From Kingdonia uniflora (Eukaryota > Streptophyta > Magnoliopsida > Ranunculales > Circaeasteraceae): DNA of 64,000 nucleotides. The notes under the pieces are model-generated. The model did not search any database. It was given only the letters and a program-made list of their open reading frames with translations, and was not told the DNA's origin. The position numbers and the translations under genes were made by a program. Location of the stretch: the NCBI GenBank assembly GCA_014058105.1, contig JACGCM010001620.1, positions 1,116,001 through 1,180,000 of the forward strand. Reading direction: 5' to 3'. Below are positions 32,040 through 41,855 of this stretch, in pieces (position 1 is the first letter of the stretch; every line of letters begins with the position of its first letter).

Positions 32040-32170
32040 GAGGAAAATAAAAATTACCACCGACTTGAACTAAATTTTCCACAGATAATGTCTGCGCTTG
32101 ACTTAATACGGTACATGTCCGTGGTAAAATTGAAATGGGACTGTGGCAAATTTGTTTTTTTGGTGCAGTG
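32040..32170. repeat. Internal CACTA terminus within CACTA 2
   Basis: The sequence ends TTTGTTTTTTTGGTGCAGTG, inverse CACTGCACCAAAAAAAC, preceded by CCACAG/GTCCGTGG subterminal motifs. It looks like the right end of a CACTA element. The exon-like frame at 32171-32280 is cut exactly here. No matching left end with an AGA duplication is seen. Confidence 0.6.
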
Positions 32171-32281
32171 AGAATCACTCCCATCACACGAAATGAACAC
32201 AGCTGGTGCAGGTGTAGAAACTGTTGATGTGTCCGGAAACATAGAGATATCTTCCGATATAGCTCCTGCCAAATTAAACAC
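32171..32281 (-). pseudogene. Captured exon fragment, unidentified, cut at 32170
   Basis: The minus strand frame reads AGAISEDISMFPDTSTVS, then TPAPAVFISCDGSDSH, and stops making sense at the transposon end. The upstream side resembles an acceptor. It might be part of the kinesin-5 source gene or of another gene; nothing in it is diagnostic. Confidence 0.3.
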
Positions 32282-32739
32282 AAGAAAAACTTGTTAATAA
32301 CTGCTTTTAGATAGAAACACTCTTCCATAATTTACTGGACCTAAATTATACATGAATCAAGCAATACCATGAGTTAACAATTTGGTATATGTTATAAATA
32401 TTGGTACATGAAATCTTTAAGAAAATTTCGGGTTTGATGTTCGAGGACTCGAATTAATATTTGGCAAAACATAATTCATTGCATATTTATATGCTATATG
32501 ACTGTTTAATTCAAATATGTGGTTTTTAAAATCCCCAAACCTTTTTGTGGATTGAGCGATGAATAAAACCTTATAGTATGAGTATTAGACAATACAATTT
32601 TTTTTAATACCAAGTGTTACATAGAGCCTTACAAATACATGTAAGAGTACACTCTCCTAATTGAGTTATTGGGCGTAAACTAAATGGTAGCTTTCTGAAA
32701 AGGTGATATACAAGATACAGGGTTATACTTTTTAATGTA

Positions 32740-32870
32740 GTGCTTGAAACTTTTCTCTCATAATTCTAACAAACTTGAACAAGCCATTTGTTTGGCTCAA
32801 CTCTTGGATCAACTCCTTCATATCACCCAAATATGGATCACAGTCCAACGACTGAAAACCATAACGAAAA
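32740..32870 (-). pseudogene. Captured exon-like fragment, unidentified
   Basis: Frame on the minus strand: QSLDCDPYLGDMKELIQE, then LSQTNGLFKFVRIM. It lies between T-rich intron-like sequence. I do not recognise it. Confidence 0.25.
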
Positions 32871-33010
32871 ACAATATTTCAAATGATATAAATGTCCCAA
32901 AGCTAATAATTCTAACAAGACATTTATCAACATATGATTAAAGAAGAAGAAAGGGTGCTCTCGATTGGTCTCTGTATGAACCTTCTTTTAGTGGACCTTT
33001 GGATTAATAT

Positions 33011-33127
33011 AATTAATAATGAGGTAACAACGTACCTCTCTTGCGCCTGAACGAGAAATATTTTCAGACCAGCCAAGTTTACAAGATTAAGCTTGCCACA
33101 TTTGATAAGATCCTCATCATCCACGGT
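33011..33127 (-). pseudogene. Captured kinesin-5 motor exon (switch II region)
   Basis: [19 protein letters not shown] corresponds to the kinesin switch II block, normally LNLVDLAGSE. The catalytic Asp is Asn here, Ser-Glu is replaced, and the frame shifts after it. It lies downstream of the exon at 33255-33560, the correct order for a motor domain on the minus strand. Confidence 0.7.
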
Positions 33128-33254
33128 TGCTTCTTTTACATGGATAGTGATGGAAAATACAGAATGAGAGCGGCTGCATAAGAAAAAGATGGTCTCATTA
33201 GTATTGTACGCAAGCTCTTCAAGATTCTATTGCATTACAATAGACAAATTTTAC

Positions 33255-33560
33255 CTGCTATGCTTATTTAACAAGGTATCCACTGCGCCTTTTAGCAGAT
33301 CCATGCTCCAACAGACTACAAATTTCATTTGCACTATGCACAACCTCTTCTTCAAGGCCTCTCACTATCACACCGCCCTTACCATCCTCCATTAAGGAAA
33401 TTGGCTTTTTTTGTTTATCTTCCATAGGTTTAGTGGAGTCTTCAGTAGCTAACAGATCAGTTGACTCTTCATTGTAAAGCCCTGAAAAGGTCACCTTCAT
33501 AATATAATCTGCTTTTTGTGCTTCTAAGGTATCAAATATTTGGCAGTCTCAACAGATAAT
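33255..33560 (-). pseudogene. Captured kinesin-5 motor exon (central)
   Basis: Codes for DTLEAQKADYIMKVTFSGLY, NEESTDLL, KQKKPISLMEDGKGGVIVRG, and LEEEVVHSANEICSLLEHGS. This is the alpha2-loop5 to switch I part of the kinesin-5 (BimC) motor, recognisable by the EDGKG and VRGLEE blocks. Near the donor the RT.DTLLNK.S segment is present with a one-base shift that creates stops. Kinesin-5 slides antiparallel microtubules in the spindle. Confidence 0.8.
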
Positions 33561-33666
33561 TCTTCTCCCTAATATAACCAAGAAGATGGTTTGTATGATT
33601 AAACGTATAATGTAAGCATCAAACTTCTAAAGATGGATTAATAAATTTCTGCTATATGTATTATAC

Positions 33667-33845
33667 CTTATGTTTTGCACCACCTTCCATTGTATATGTT
33701 TTTCCCGTGCTTGTCTGTTCATAAGCGAAAACTGTACAGTTAAACCCCTCTAAAACCTCGTCGACTATCGGAGAGATGGCATGTTCATATATCGACCTTT
33801 GCTGTGATTTAGGTCCAAAACCTTCCAATGTTTTCAATGAGAGAT
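33667..33845 (-). pseudogene. Captured kinesin-5 motor exon with altered P-loop
   Basis: Codes for [40 protein letters not shown], then [11 protein letters not shown], ending at a GTATAA donor. The nucleotide-binding loop, usually GQTGTGKT, has Glu for the first Gly and Ser for the second, so ATP binding would be lost. Lys and Thr of GKT remain. Identity with kinesin-5 rests on the flanking GPKSQQ and [12 protein letters not shown] segments. Confidence 0.82.
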
Positions 33846-33989
33846 ATAAGCATATAGGCCCACATATTCTTCAACAAAGAAATACTTCTACATGGTTACA
33901 TAACAAAGGAGGTGTCGTACCTTAAGAATTTAGAATTTTGTAATGTATGAGATCCTTATATTATACATTAGACATAAAGTTTTCTATGT

Positions 33990-34115
33990 TAACAAGATGG
34001 TCCTATATACCTATTTTGCTGTGTAGTGCAGTTATATCTTCACTTGCATTACTCAAACCAGAACACAACTCCTTTGCCCGTTCAAGTGTAGAGTTTTCTG
34101 TTTTGTATATGAACA
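33990..34115 (-). pseudogene. Captured kinesin-5 stalk exon
   Basis: Minus strand: ENSTLERAKELCSGLSNAS, then EDITALHSKIG. This fits the coiled-coil stalk after the motor in plant kinesin-5. It lies upstream, in the transcription sense, of the motor exons, which is the wrong order for a normal gene. Confidence 0.65.
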
Positions 34116-34192
34116 ACCAACATAGTTAGAGTAAATCAATAATTAACCGAAAAGCAAGATGACTGATTAAAAAAATTATATCACATCTTACC

Positions 34193-34306
34193 CGAGTGTA
34201 ATAGATTTGAAATGATGAACTCTTTCTCCTTCAAGGTTGAGATGGCAATTTTATGGCTCACCTGAAGCTCTTGCAATGACTTGTTACAACTATCCAAATT
34301 TATCTG
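34193..34306 (-). pseudogene. Captured kinesin-5 stalk exon
   Basis: Minus strand: INLDSCNKSLQELQVSHK, then IAISTLKEKEFIISNLLHSG, ending at GTAAG. The LKEKEFIIS.LL block is typical for the kinesin-5 stalk. Confidence 0.7.
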
Positions 34307-34389
34307 AAAAAACATACCATTTGTTATGGTTAGGTTTAACTCAAATGCCCAAGTAAGACAATAATTTTAGTATGTAAGGTTATGTTCAA

Positions 34390-34606
34390 CCTTGCACTCA
34401 TCAAGCTTGCTTTGTAAATCCAGTCTAGATTCTTGCTCCGTTAAGTAGAGTTCTCAAAATTTATCGTCTGTCTGTGATAAAATAAATTCTCAGGTTTAGT
34501 TAAGGTACAAAAATGATTTGGAAAATAACACAAGATAACAAATTGTACCTTCCCCCTGAGGTCTAGATCAATTTCCAATTGCTCTATCTTCAAAAGCATG
34601 GCCTGA
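34390..34606 (-). pseudogene. Captured kinesin-5 stalk exons (two small)
   Basis: 34606-34549 reads AMLLKIEQLEIDLDLRGK and 34475-34390 reads ELYLTEQESRLDLQSKLDE, with one stop before ELYL. Both are heptad-like, separated by a 70-bp intron-like gap. Together with the next two exons they form a collinear stalk block. Confidence 0.6.
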
Positions 34607-35794
34607 ATGAGACATAAATCACATCGATATTAATGAAGATCAATCACACTTCATAATGAAGGAGAAATCTATACTCTGTTGAAAATAAGCTTGATCGCTC
34701 ATTGATATAAACAAAACAGAAATGGAAGAACAATAATAGGTTTACTATTTCAACCATAACATTATAGAAAAAAATCCTCATCCTTGACTCATTCCAGTCA
34801 ATCTGAATCCTTACGAGTTACTATTTATCTGGAATACATAATATGGGTAATATACACATAAATCAAATGAAAAATATGAAATTGCCACTGGACCTTCGTA
34901 TAGGGGAAAAGAAAGTGAAGCTGAAAGTTAAGGCGCAAATATCAATATTTCAATATCAAAGACGAACTTACCATGTTCGATGAGAAAGCTTCTGAAATCC
35001 CTCCAATGAAGATCTAGGACAAGGTTTGAGAAAAAAAATAGTCATGAAATTTCCTATAAACAATCTGATCACAACCAATACTTTTTTACTCGTGAAAAAT
35101 CATACGAGATAAACAGACGCATGGGCATTGAAAGTACATGTCATAAGCTCTAGATTTCTTCAAAAAGAATACATGTTTAGCAAAACGAAAAAATGACAAT
35201 GAACATGTACATTCATGAATCCATCAATTTTATATCTACAAATCCCATTTTATCTAGCATGTAATCTAAAAACTACCAATCTAACGTAATAGTATGTTTG
35301 CTCAATATCAACCTTGCACCCACCTCCCAAAATCGGCTCTCTCCTCCTAGAGGCTATGCACTCAATACCCATTATGATACAATCAAAATTTTAGAATCTA
35401 CGTTCTAGTAGTGAATGTCCCTTTCTTCCAACAACATCGGAATGGGCGATCAACATCAGGATTTGAGAAACAATTAGTAAATGGAATCTAGACGCTAAAA
35501 AGTGAATGTTTTGGCACTCAACGAGTCAACACCAAATTTCACTGCTCGATGTATGGAAACATTGCCTGATATATCGCTGGTTCAATGGACTGAAAATTGC
35601 GGGAATATCAAAATATCAGCCTATACCGGATCAACTAGTCTTGAATTATAGTTGGTGTTGTAGGTATATAAAAAATATTAACGGACACAATTGGTAGTAT
35701 AATAATTTCATACACACATAGACTCGCCTTCTTGGCAAATCAGTCCAACATTTATGAAGCAAATTCTTAGCATAACCTAGCCTATATGCATACC

Positions 35795-35870
35795 TTATGA
35801 GGTGAATTCTCTACGATGTCAGATATCTTATCAACAACTACCATTAATTTTTCTTGGACACCATTCTGCA
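35795..35870 (-). pseudogene. Captured exon-like fragment, unidentified
   Basis: Minus strand: NGVQEKLMVVVDKISDIV, then ENSPHK, between intron-like sequences. It may be part of the kinesin-5 stalk, but I cannot confirm it. Confidence 0.3.
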
Positions 35871-36478
35871 TGAAAATAACAACTGTTATGATTTCTGATC
35901 ATAACTTGGAGAAAGCAAAAACTTAAAGATTTCAACTCCAATAACAAAAGGCATATGGTAAAATCATTAAGATAAATGTACCCTAAGGTAACAAAGTTCA
36001 AGATTTCTACAATCATAGAGATTTCTAAAAGTCGAATGTTTGATACCTTTGTAGTTGTGATTGAAACCTTGGCAGTGATTATCGAAACGCTTGAACTTTG
36101 GGGTGATGATAGAAACCCAAAGTGAATTCAAACCCTTAATTTAATCGAGCTCGGATTTGAAATAGATCAATTTCTAAAAATTAACGCAAAGATCCTGAAG
36201 AGAAGTTAGTAGATCTAGTTTACAACTAAAAGTTAAAGCGATTTCTGATAGAAACGTCGAGAATTTTGTGGTTCTTAGAAGAGATGATAGTTTAATGTTG
36301 AAGGTAAAGAAAGAAGAAAGAGATAAACGAAATAAAATATTCAAAGGCTCAAGAAAATAAAACCTTGACTTAAAAGTGAAATTGTTATGGATAGTTTAAT
36401 ATTTGCCACGGACTATATCAGTAACAACGGTGCCATAGACTTAGTCCGTGGCAAATTATAGATTTTGGTGTAATATTT

Positions 36479-36486
36479 GTCCAAAC
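36479..36486 (+). repeat. Target duplication GTCCAAAC (left) of MITE d
   Basis: Exact copy at 37041-37048. Copy 2 of the host segment has a single GCCCAAAC at this point (55519-55526). Confidence 0.9.
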
Positions 36487-37040
36487 TAGGGTTGTTTTCG
36501 GATCGGAAATTAATCTCTTCAGAATTTTTCTGAAATCAATATTGCATTCCGATCTTTTTCGAAAATCAAAAAATTATTCCGAATTTGAAAAAAGCGGATT
36601 TTTTGGAATAATTGAAATTTTCGGATTAAAAATTTGGAAAAATCAAAAAATTCAGATAATATTTGTGAAAATAGTGAATCTTTGTCTTTTTTATATATAA
36701 AACTAAACGTAATGTTCCCTAATCAAAATATCCAACCCTTACTCATACAATGGTTACATCACCACATCTTTATTTAACAAAAAAAAATCATTAAACTACA
36801 AAGAATATTTTAAATATTGAATAAAAATATTCGGAAAAATCGGATCAGACAAAATTTGGAATAATCGGATCATAAAAATTGGAAAATTGGAATCACAAAA
36901 TTCTATCCGATTCCGATTATTTTTGGAAAAATATCGAAAATCGAATTTTTGAAAATCAGAAAATCAATATAGTATTCCAAAATCGTATCGGAATTCGAAA
37001 ATTCAAAAATTTAGAAATTCGGAAAAAAGTTGTAGCTCTA
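36487..37040. mobile_element. hAT-type MITE d (554 bp), same family as MITE a
   Basis: Ends TAGGGTTGTTTTC and GTTGTAGCTCTA, perfect 8-bp target duplication. Its reverse strand shares GTGGTGATGTAAC and TGTATGAGTAAGGGTT with MITE a. It inserted a few bases from the right end of CACTA 2. Composition is very AT-rich with many TTTTCGGA-type repeats. Confidence 0.9.
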
Positions 37041-37160
37041 GTCCAAACAAATGCGAACTGTAACTAAAATAATGGAACTCGTCACCGATGGCGCGGAACC
37101 ACCAACCATGTTTAAATTACAACCACAAATGTCCCTTTTTTCGGACCTCTCCACGTCACG
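37041..37160 (+). repeat. Duplicated host segment, copy 1 (right part)
   Basis: GTCCAAACAAATGCGAACTG...ACCACAAATGTCCCTTTT matches 55519-55622. Homology stops at GGACCTC. Confidence 0.85.
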
Positions 37161-37265
37161 CCTTTTGCATCCAATAGTACTTAGATTTGTTCACCACGTC
37201 AAGTCTTTTGCATCCAAGAGTACGATTAAGAGAGTTGGAAAATTCACACGCATTGTTTGGTATCA

Positions 37266-37277
37266 ATACACATCCTA
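37266..37277 (+). repeat. Target duplication of the SINE (left)
   Basis: ATACACATCCTA here and ATATACATCCTA at 37440-37451, 11 of 12 bases. Confidence 0.8.
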
Positions 37278-37439
37278 GGGGATCTAGTGCACTTGTGAGA
37301 CATTGGGAGGTAGGTCAAGGGTTCAATTCTCACCTCTGTGTGAGTTTCGAGGTTGGCATGAGCCTGTCAGCCTTGTGATAAGCTTGCCCCGTTCATGTGC
37401 TTTACACGGTCCGCGGGCCTGGATACTTAGCATAAAAAA
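37278..37439 (+). mobile_element. tRNA-like SINE (162 bp)
   Basis: It begins GGGGATCTAGTGCACTTGTG, which could hold a degenerate A box, and has a good B box in GGGTTCAATTCTCACC at about 37319. It ends in CATAAAAAAA and is flanked by a 12-bp target duplication. These are the marks of a tRNA-derived SINE moved by LINE machinery. I cannot name the family. Confidence 0.8.
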
Positions 37440-37451
37440 ATATACATCCTA

Positions 37452-37785
37452 CTACGCACCAAAAACTCCAAAAAGGCAAAACCACCACCTACAATGAATC
37501 AACGATTAATGTTATTCTCTTTACACCTCATATTATACAACGTTTAATGCTAACCTAGTTGCATGTCAGTCGACGTCTAAGTGGGAACTCTATTTTGAAA
37601 GAATTTCCATAATACAAGAGATTACAGGATGTGTTACAGGCCTTTGACAAAATGGATAATATGTGGTCATGAAGTTCTTAAATGTCGTATTAAGTAAGGT
37701 AACCATAGTTGATTTTAAATGTTACGACGAAGAGTGGATAATATCTTCCCTAGGAAAAATCTCTTGTTTCAATCAACTTTGTTGC
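37452..37785. other. Spacer upstream of the amine oxidase promoter
   Basis: No repeat or coding sequence recognised. Confidence 0.4.
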
Positions 37786-37793
37786 TATATAAG
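37786..37793 (+). promoter_or_regulatory. TATA box of the copper amine oxidase gene
   Basis: TATATAAG, about 65-75 bp upstream of the place where the start codon of the amine oxidase frame is expected. Confidence 0.6.
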
Positions 37794-37848
37794 AGCCAAT
37801 GCATGTAACTGAGATGTACTAATATTGCCTTAGAGCTAGAAGAGGTGA

Positions 37849-38443
37849 GATTTAATAGAAGCAATATCGCCTTTACGATGTTTCATACTTCTTTTCTTTG
37901 GTTTCCATCTTATAATCTCGCGGTATTCAGCCCTTAACAAAGCTAGGTTTAGTTTTGATTGCACCACCTCTAAGAACTGGATTCAATCCAAATCAAATTT
38001 GGCCTTAGATAACCTAAAACCGAAAGCATTTGACCACTCAACTGATACCCCCAACCATCCCTTAGACCCACTTATGGTACAAGAAATCAATAAAGCCCGG
38101 TCCATTCTCTTGTCGTACCCGCCTTTTGTCGCGTTCCTTCCCTCAATTCATAGCTTGAGGTGGGACAAGCCCGATAAGTCGCGAGTCATGAAATGGGATA
38201 AAGGTGACCTTCTTCCTCCTAGAAAGGATTTTGTGATTGTTTTTATACATGGGGAGTCACATATGCTTGTGATCGATTTAGGGTCGAGTCAGGTTATTAG
38301 CCATGTAGTGAACAATAAACCGGGGTACCTAATTTTAACCACGGACGACTGGTCGAATGCATTAGAAGTACCACTTGCTAATGAAGAGTTCAAAATGATA
38401 ATTTCTTCCCGCGGTATGGAGTTTTCTGATTTGGCATGCATAC
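37849..38443 (+). pseudogene. 5' part of a copper amine oxidase gene, start codon lost
   Basis: The frame is open from 37849 to the retrotransposon. It codes for a hydrophobic signal-like segment (CFILLFFGFHLIIS), then HPLDPLMVQEINKARSILL, PDKSRVMKWDKGDLLPPRKD, and EVPLANEEFKMIISSRGMEF, the N2 domain of plant copper amine oxidases, which oxidise polyamines in apoplast or peroxisome. No ATG precedes the signal segment; ATA codons at 37855 and 37864 stand where one is expected. The gene is cut inside SDLAC by the gypsy LTR at 38444. The TPQ cofactor and copper ligands would lie in the missing part. Confidence 0.85.
38439..38443 (+). repeat. Presumed left target site of element B2 (CATAC)
   Basis: The five host bases next to the LTR. 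The matching copy is not found because the other end of B2 is deleted. Confidence 0.4.
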
Positions 38444-39040
38444 TGTAAGAACCTAATTTTGTATATCGAACTTAGTTTCTCACACCAAAGATAATTAGGG
38501 CGTTATCAAGTAATTGCTAACATGAGATTTAGAGTGGAAAACCTTTTAATAGAATAAAAACCACGACCTCTCATGAGGATTTTGAGGATTTTAGAAATAG
38601 ATATTATTGATGATGGCTAGCTATTATAAAGATCGCTCTAGATAGTTTTGTATAGAGTTTCTGGGTAGAATCCTATGTCTAGGATTTTATGTGTAGAATT
38701 TCCTCCTCTTAATCCGTAGTTCTATGATCTTATTTATAGGTCTTATAATATGACCGTTTGACGACCATTATTACTCTTAATAACGAATATTACAATATAT
38801 GATTTTGACGAGTCTATGAACTAATTGCATAACGGTCTCATCCTTCTATTTTGTAACGACTTCTTTGATAACTGAGTGTTTGTTGAATTGGGGTGTTGAT
38901 GTAGAGGTCAAGAATGAGAAGTAAACTCTTCTTTGTAGTTGTTCTATAGTGTACCATGTAATCGTATGCTAATGAGGTTGAGTAAATGTATGATGGTCGA
39001 AGCTGAGGCTTGAGTTTGAGATCCGGAATAGGCTACTACA
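38444..39040 (-). repeat. 3' LTR of gypsy element B2
   Basis: 597 bp, minus strand from TGTAGTAGCCTATTCCGG to AATTAGGTTCTTACA. It shares AACCACGACCTC...GAGGATTTT (inverse) with the B1 and B3 LTRs. The flank ACCGTCCCCTCTC at 39041 is the complement of a purine tract, so this is the 3' LTR. Confidence 0.85.
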
Positions 39041-39375
39041 ACCGTCCCCTCTCAGCCAAGATCGGGAGAAGCATCATAGGCGAGTGGTGTTGATTGAGAA
39101 GCATCATTAATAATGCATTCAATACTCAGGGATCATTTCCAATATGCATTCATGAATATCTGCTGTGGCTTTTGGGATTCCCTAGAACTAATGGCTTTGG
39201 TGAAGATTTCTATGTTATAATTTATCTTGACATTGGGAATTTGGAACTCATCATTAATGGAGGTTTAGTATAAACACTGCTGTAGTTTGTAGTGGCAGCT
39301 GTTTATTTGTCAAGTACTTCTTTTATTCCATATCCTCTGCAGCTATTCTTTCTGTGACTATTCTGTTAAGTAGAT

Positions 39376-39780
39376 GGTGACCACCAGACACCAAGCGTAT
39401 GAGACTAGGGTTCCTGCCATGATGTGAGCTGCTGTTTCGATACTTTAGGACCCAGTCCTTTGACCTTCTAACTCCTATTTCGGTGCGTCCTACCTACCAT
39501 GGCATGACGTATGAAGAGGTGAAAGAGGCAGATAACGATTATTACCAAATGGTGCATTTTTACTACATGGTGATGTCGAGGCAGGGGTGAAGAGATGGTA
39601 TGTATCTTTTGATGGAGGAAGTGGTGATAGCAGCGGATGAAGCGGCCGACGTACGATCGAGGAAGTCTCGCCGGTATTTTGTTGGTGAGTAGATTATATT
39701 AAAAAATATAATCATTCTTCTTTCTCTGCCACTCGGGGGTGGTAGGGGTTATGGAGGAAGAAGGGAGACGGAGATTAGAA
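39376..39780 (+). pseudogene. Antisense module 1 of element B2
   Basis: It starts MVTTRHQAYETRV with the same MV.TR opening as modules in B3, then several stops, and reaches the glycine-rich LPLGGGRGYGGRRETEIRS at about 39730. Antisense to the element. A TATAAAC box lies at 39268. The first segment of A1 module 1 is the closest relative by layout. Unknown function. Confidence 0.45.
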
Positions 39781-41027
39781 GTATGCTTCTAGTCTTCGTC
39801 TTCAGGCTCTTTTATAACTATTTTCTGTACTTTTCTTGAAGAAGTATTTTAGTCTGTAAACTGATGTAATTTGTAGATCAATCTGTACGAGTGTGCTAAA
39901 ATTATCTTGTAAGAAATATTTGAGCTAATGAAAATTTCTTGATGTGTGCCAAAGTTGTAGTGCAATTCTAACTAAAAATACATGTTTAGCATACTTATGT
40001 AATTCTCTGTTTAAAAAAGTGAACTAAAAAATGAGAATGGTAATTCAAACTGCTGATGGATCAAAGTGTGTGAGAAAGTGGAAATAACATAAACGAATGT
40101 ATAATACACGAAATATCCTGTTGAGAGATGTTTAAGTGTGATAGGGATTTGTGTCGAACTGAAAGAAGTTTATGGAAGTGAGCTACAAGGCATCAATCTG
40201 TTGTAGAAGTGATGTGTTGAAACAAAATAGTTGAGAGATTGTGGAAGCGAGTTCGAAAAAGAAATGGTAGAAATGTAATGAGGTCATTTTGGGAAGACAA
40301 CCTCAAATAACGGGCTAACATGATCGTAATGCTTGAGATGTTGATTGGTATGTTTGTGGGTTGTTGAACTGTACGAGGTAATGTTTTTGTTGAACTATTT
40401 GTTGAATTTTCAATCTGTCAACTTGGAACTATACAAGATTGTATTATGCAAACTGTTTGCAGAATTTTCGATCTGTCATCTTGGGATTGTGTAATGGTAT
40501 TCATCACAGTTGTTATTGTCAACATGCGTACTTTCGTTGACTAGGTCATTAAAGATCTAATAAACTGTATCCTTTTGGCATTATAGGAGTCAAAGTATGT
40601 TGCTGGCATGCTATTGGTATTCTTTGTTGGTAATAGAGGATGTTCTCTCCGTAGTTCAATATTTTATGATTTGACAGCGTCCTTTGGAGAAGTTGTTTCG
40701 AACTGTTTTGAAAATGCCTAAAAGTAGTTGGGTAAAGGATATTTGTGTCTATAGTATCTTGGTTGGAGCTATTTCTAGACGGACTTGAATTGTTTTATGT
40801 TGTTCGAGCTCTATCGTTCCGGATGTGCCAACTATGCGGAGTACGTAAGCAATAATATCTATGTGGAATGTTGTTGTTAGGATGGTAAGCATGAGCTGTC
40901 CAAAAATATTCCGAAAAATATGCGGATATCCTTGTTACTAAAAATTTGTTCCCGTAGAATATATCTTCCCTCAAAATCTGACTGATAGGCGATATTGGTG
41001 GTGCACAAAAAGATCTGCATGTTGGCA
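39781..41027. other. Spacer between antisense modules of B2
   Basis: No coding pattern. Two imperfect copies of a 75-bp unit (GTTGAATTTTCAATCTGTCAAC and GCAGAATTTTCGATCTGTCATC, near 40385 and 40450) are visible. Confidence 0.45.
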
Positions 41028-41033
41028 ATATAA
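41028..41033 (+). promoter_or_regulatory. Possible TATA box of antisense module 2, B2
   Basis: TATAAG, about 75 bp before ATG 41109. Weak by itself; supported by position in the other modules. Confidence 0.3.
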
Positions 41034-41108
41034 GATCTTGATCCTTTGGTGTTGTACATCATATTCTTTTGCATGAAAAACTTGTTTTTGGTTGATTGGA
41101 AGTTATCA

Positions 41109-41461
41109 TGGTGAGGACATGTTCTCAGCGTGCTCGTCATGCGATAGAAGGTAGGCTAAACATCAAGGTGGCCGAACTTCGTGAGCGGTACTTTTGCCAG
41201 TTGCCTTATAATGCTGTATTACCAAAGTGGTCGTTGTAGTTGGACGGCTTAGACGATGAGGCTTGGCGTATGGAGTTTGATCGTTATTTATGGTGTGATG
41301 TATTCCGTGAGTTACTTTGGGATGCAACCCTACGAGAAGATGTTGTTCGAGAAATTATATTAGATAAGCTGACTAAAGAGGACGAGAGGGCAGCAGGAGG
41401 GGAGATAATTCCATGTAGTGAATTGAATCACCCGGGCTACTTTAAATGTAATTATATTTAA
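41109..41461 (+). pseudogene. Antisense module 2 of element B2
   Basis: Starts MVRTCSQRARHAIEGRLNIK, continues VAELRERYFCQLPYNAVLP, a TAG, then LDGLDDEAWRMEFDRYLW and an acidic end (TKEDERAAGG). It aligns by eye with A1 module 2 (1666-1352) over about 70 residues and has the same opening and YF core as the module 1 proteins. That makes module 1 and module 2 likely paralogues. The stop after LPKWS breaks this copy. Confidence 0.55.
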
Positions 41462-41630
41462 ATGTAAGCTCATATTTTTATAGTTTAAAATGAATAAGTA
41501 ATCTGTTTGCAATGTTCTGTGTTTGTTATCTGTTGAATTTTAGGATAAAGTATAAATTTAATCTACAACCTGAAAAGTAGGAGTAATGCATGTGTTTAGC
41601 TGCTTATGGGGTAAGTATGATGGATTATAG

Positions 41631-41855
41631 TTGGCTGACGTTAATAGTTTTGTAGAGGATTTTGAATTTGGAATATTTACTATTTATAGGAATGACGTAC
41701 GGTATGGTACGAACTTGATTAAGTGCAAAAGCAAAGTGAGGGATCGTGTAGATTGTCTTGGGAAGGAGGAATTAAATTATTTAATTGCTAAAGTGAGGGA
41801 CAGATATGATAACAGAGCACATTATCGCAGAGGTAATGATAATGCTGTGAGGTGA
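41631..41855 (+). pseudogene. Antisense ORF after module 2, B2
   Basis: 74 codons, basic and hydrophilic (GTNLIKCKSKVRDRVDCLG, then LIAKVRDRYDNRAHYRRG). An acceptor-like TTTTAG precedes it at 41543, so it may be a second exon of the module. Unknown function. Confidence 0.35.

Larger units (their letters stand above)
28524..36475. mobile_element. Gene-capturing CACTA transposon 2 (about 8 kb)
   Basis: It starts CACTACACCAATTTTA and ends TAGATTTTGGTGTAATA, an inverted terminal repeat in which the last two CACTA bases have mutated. TTT flanks both ends (28521-28523, 36476-36478). Comparison with copy 2 of the duplicated segment, which lacks this DNA at the same point, confirms the insertion limits. 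Subterminal repeats built on CCACGGA..TCTGTGG occur at 28545-28770 and 36405-36460. The interior contains GLYR1 and kinesin-5 exons with introns. A second CACTA-like end lies at 32170. Confidence 0.82.

Noticed and set aside
28524..32170. A complete stand-alone CACTA element
   Set aside because: The flanking triplets (TTT, AGA) do not match, and comparison with copy 2 puts the outer right end at 36475.
32054..32281. 75-codon minus-strand ORF
   Set aside because: It crosses the CACTA end at 32170; only the part above it looks like an exon, the rest is transposon terminus.
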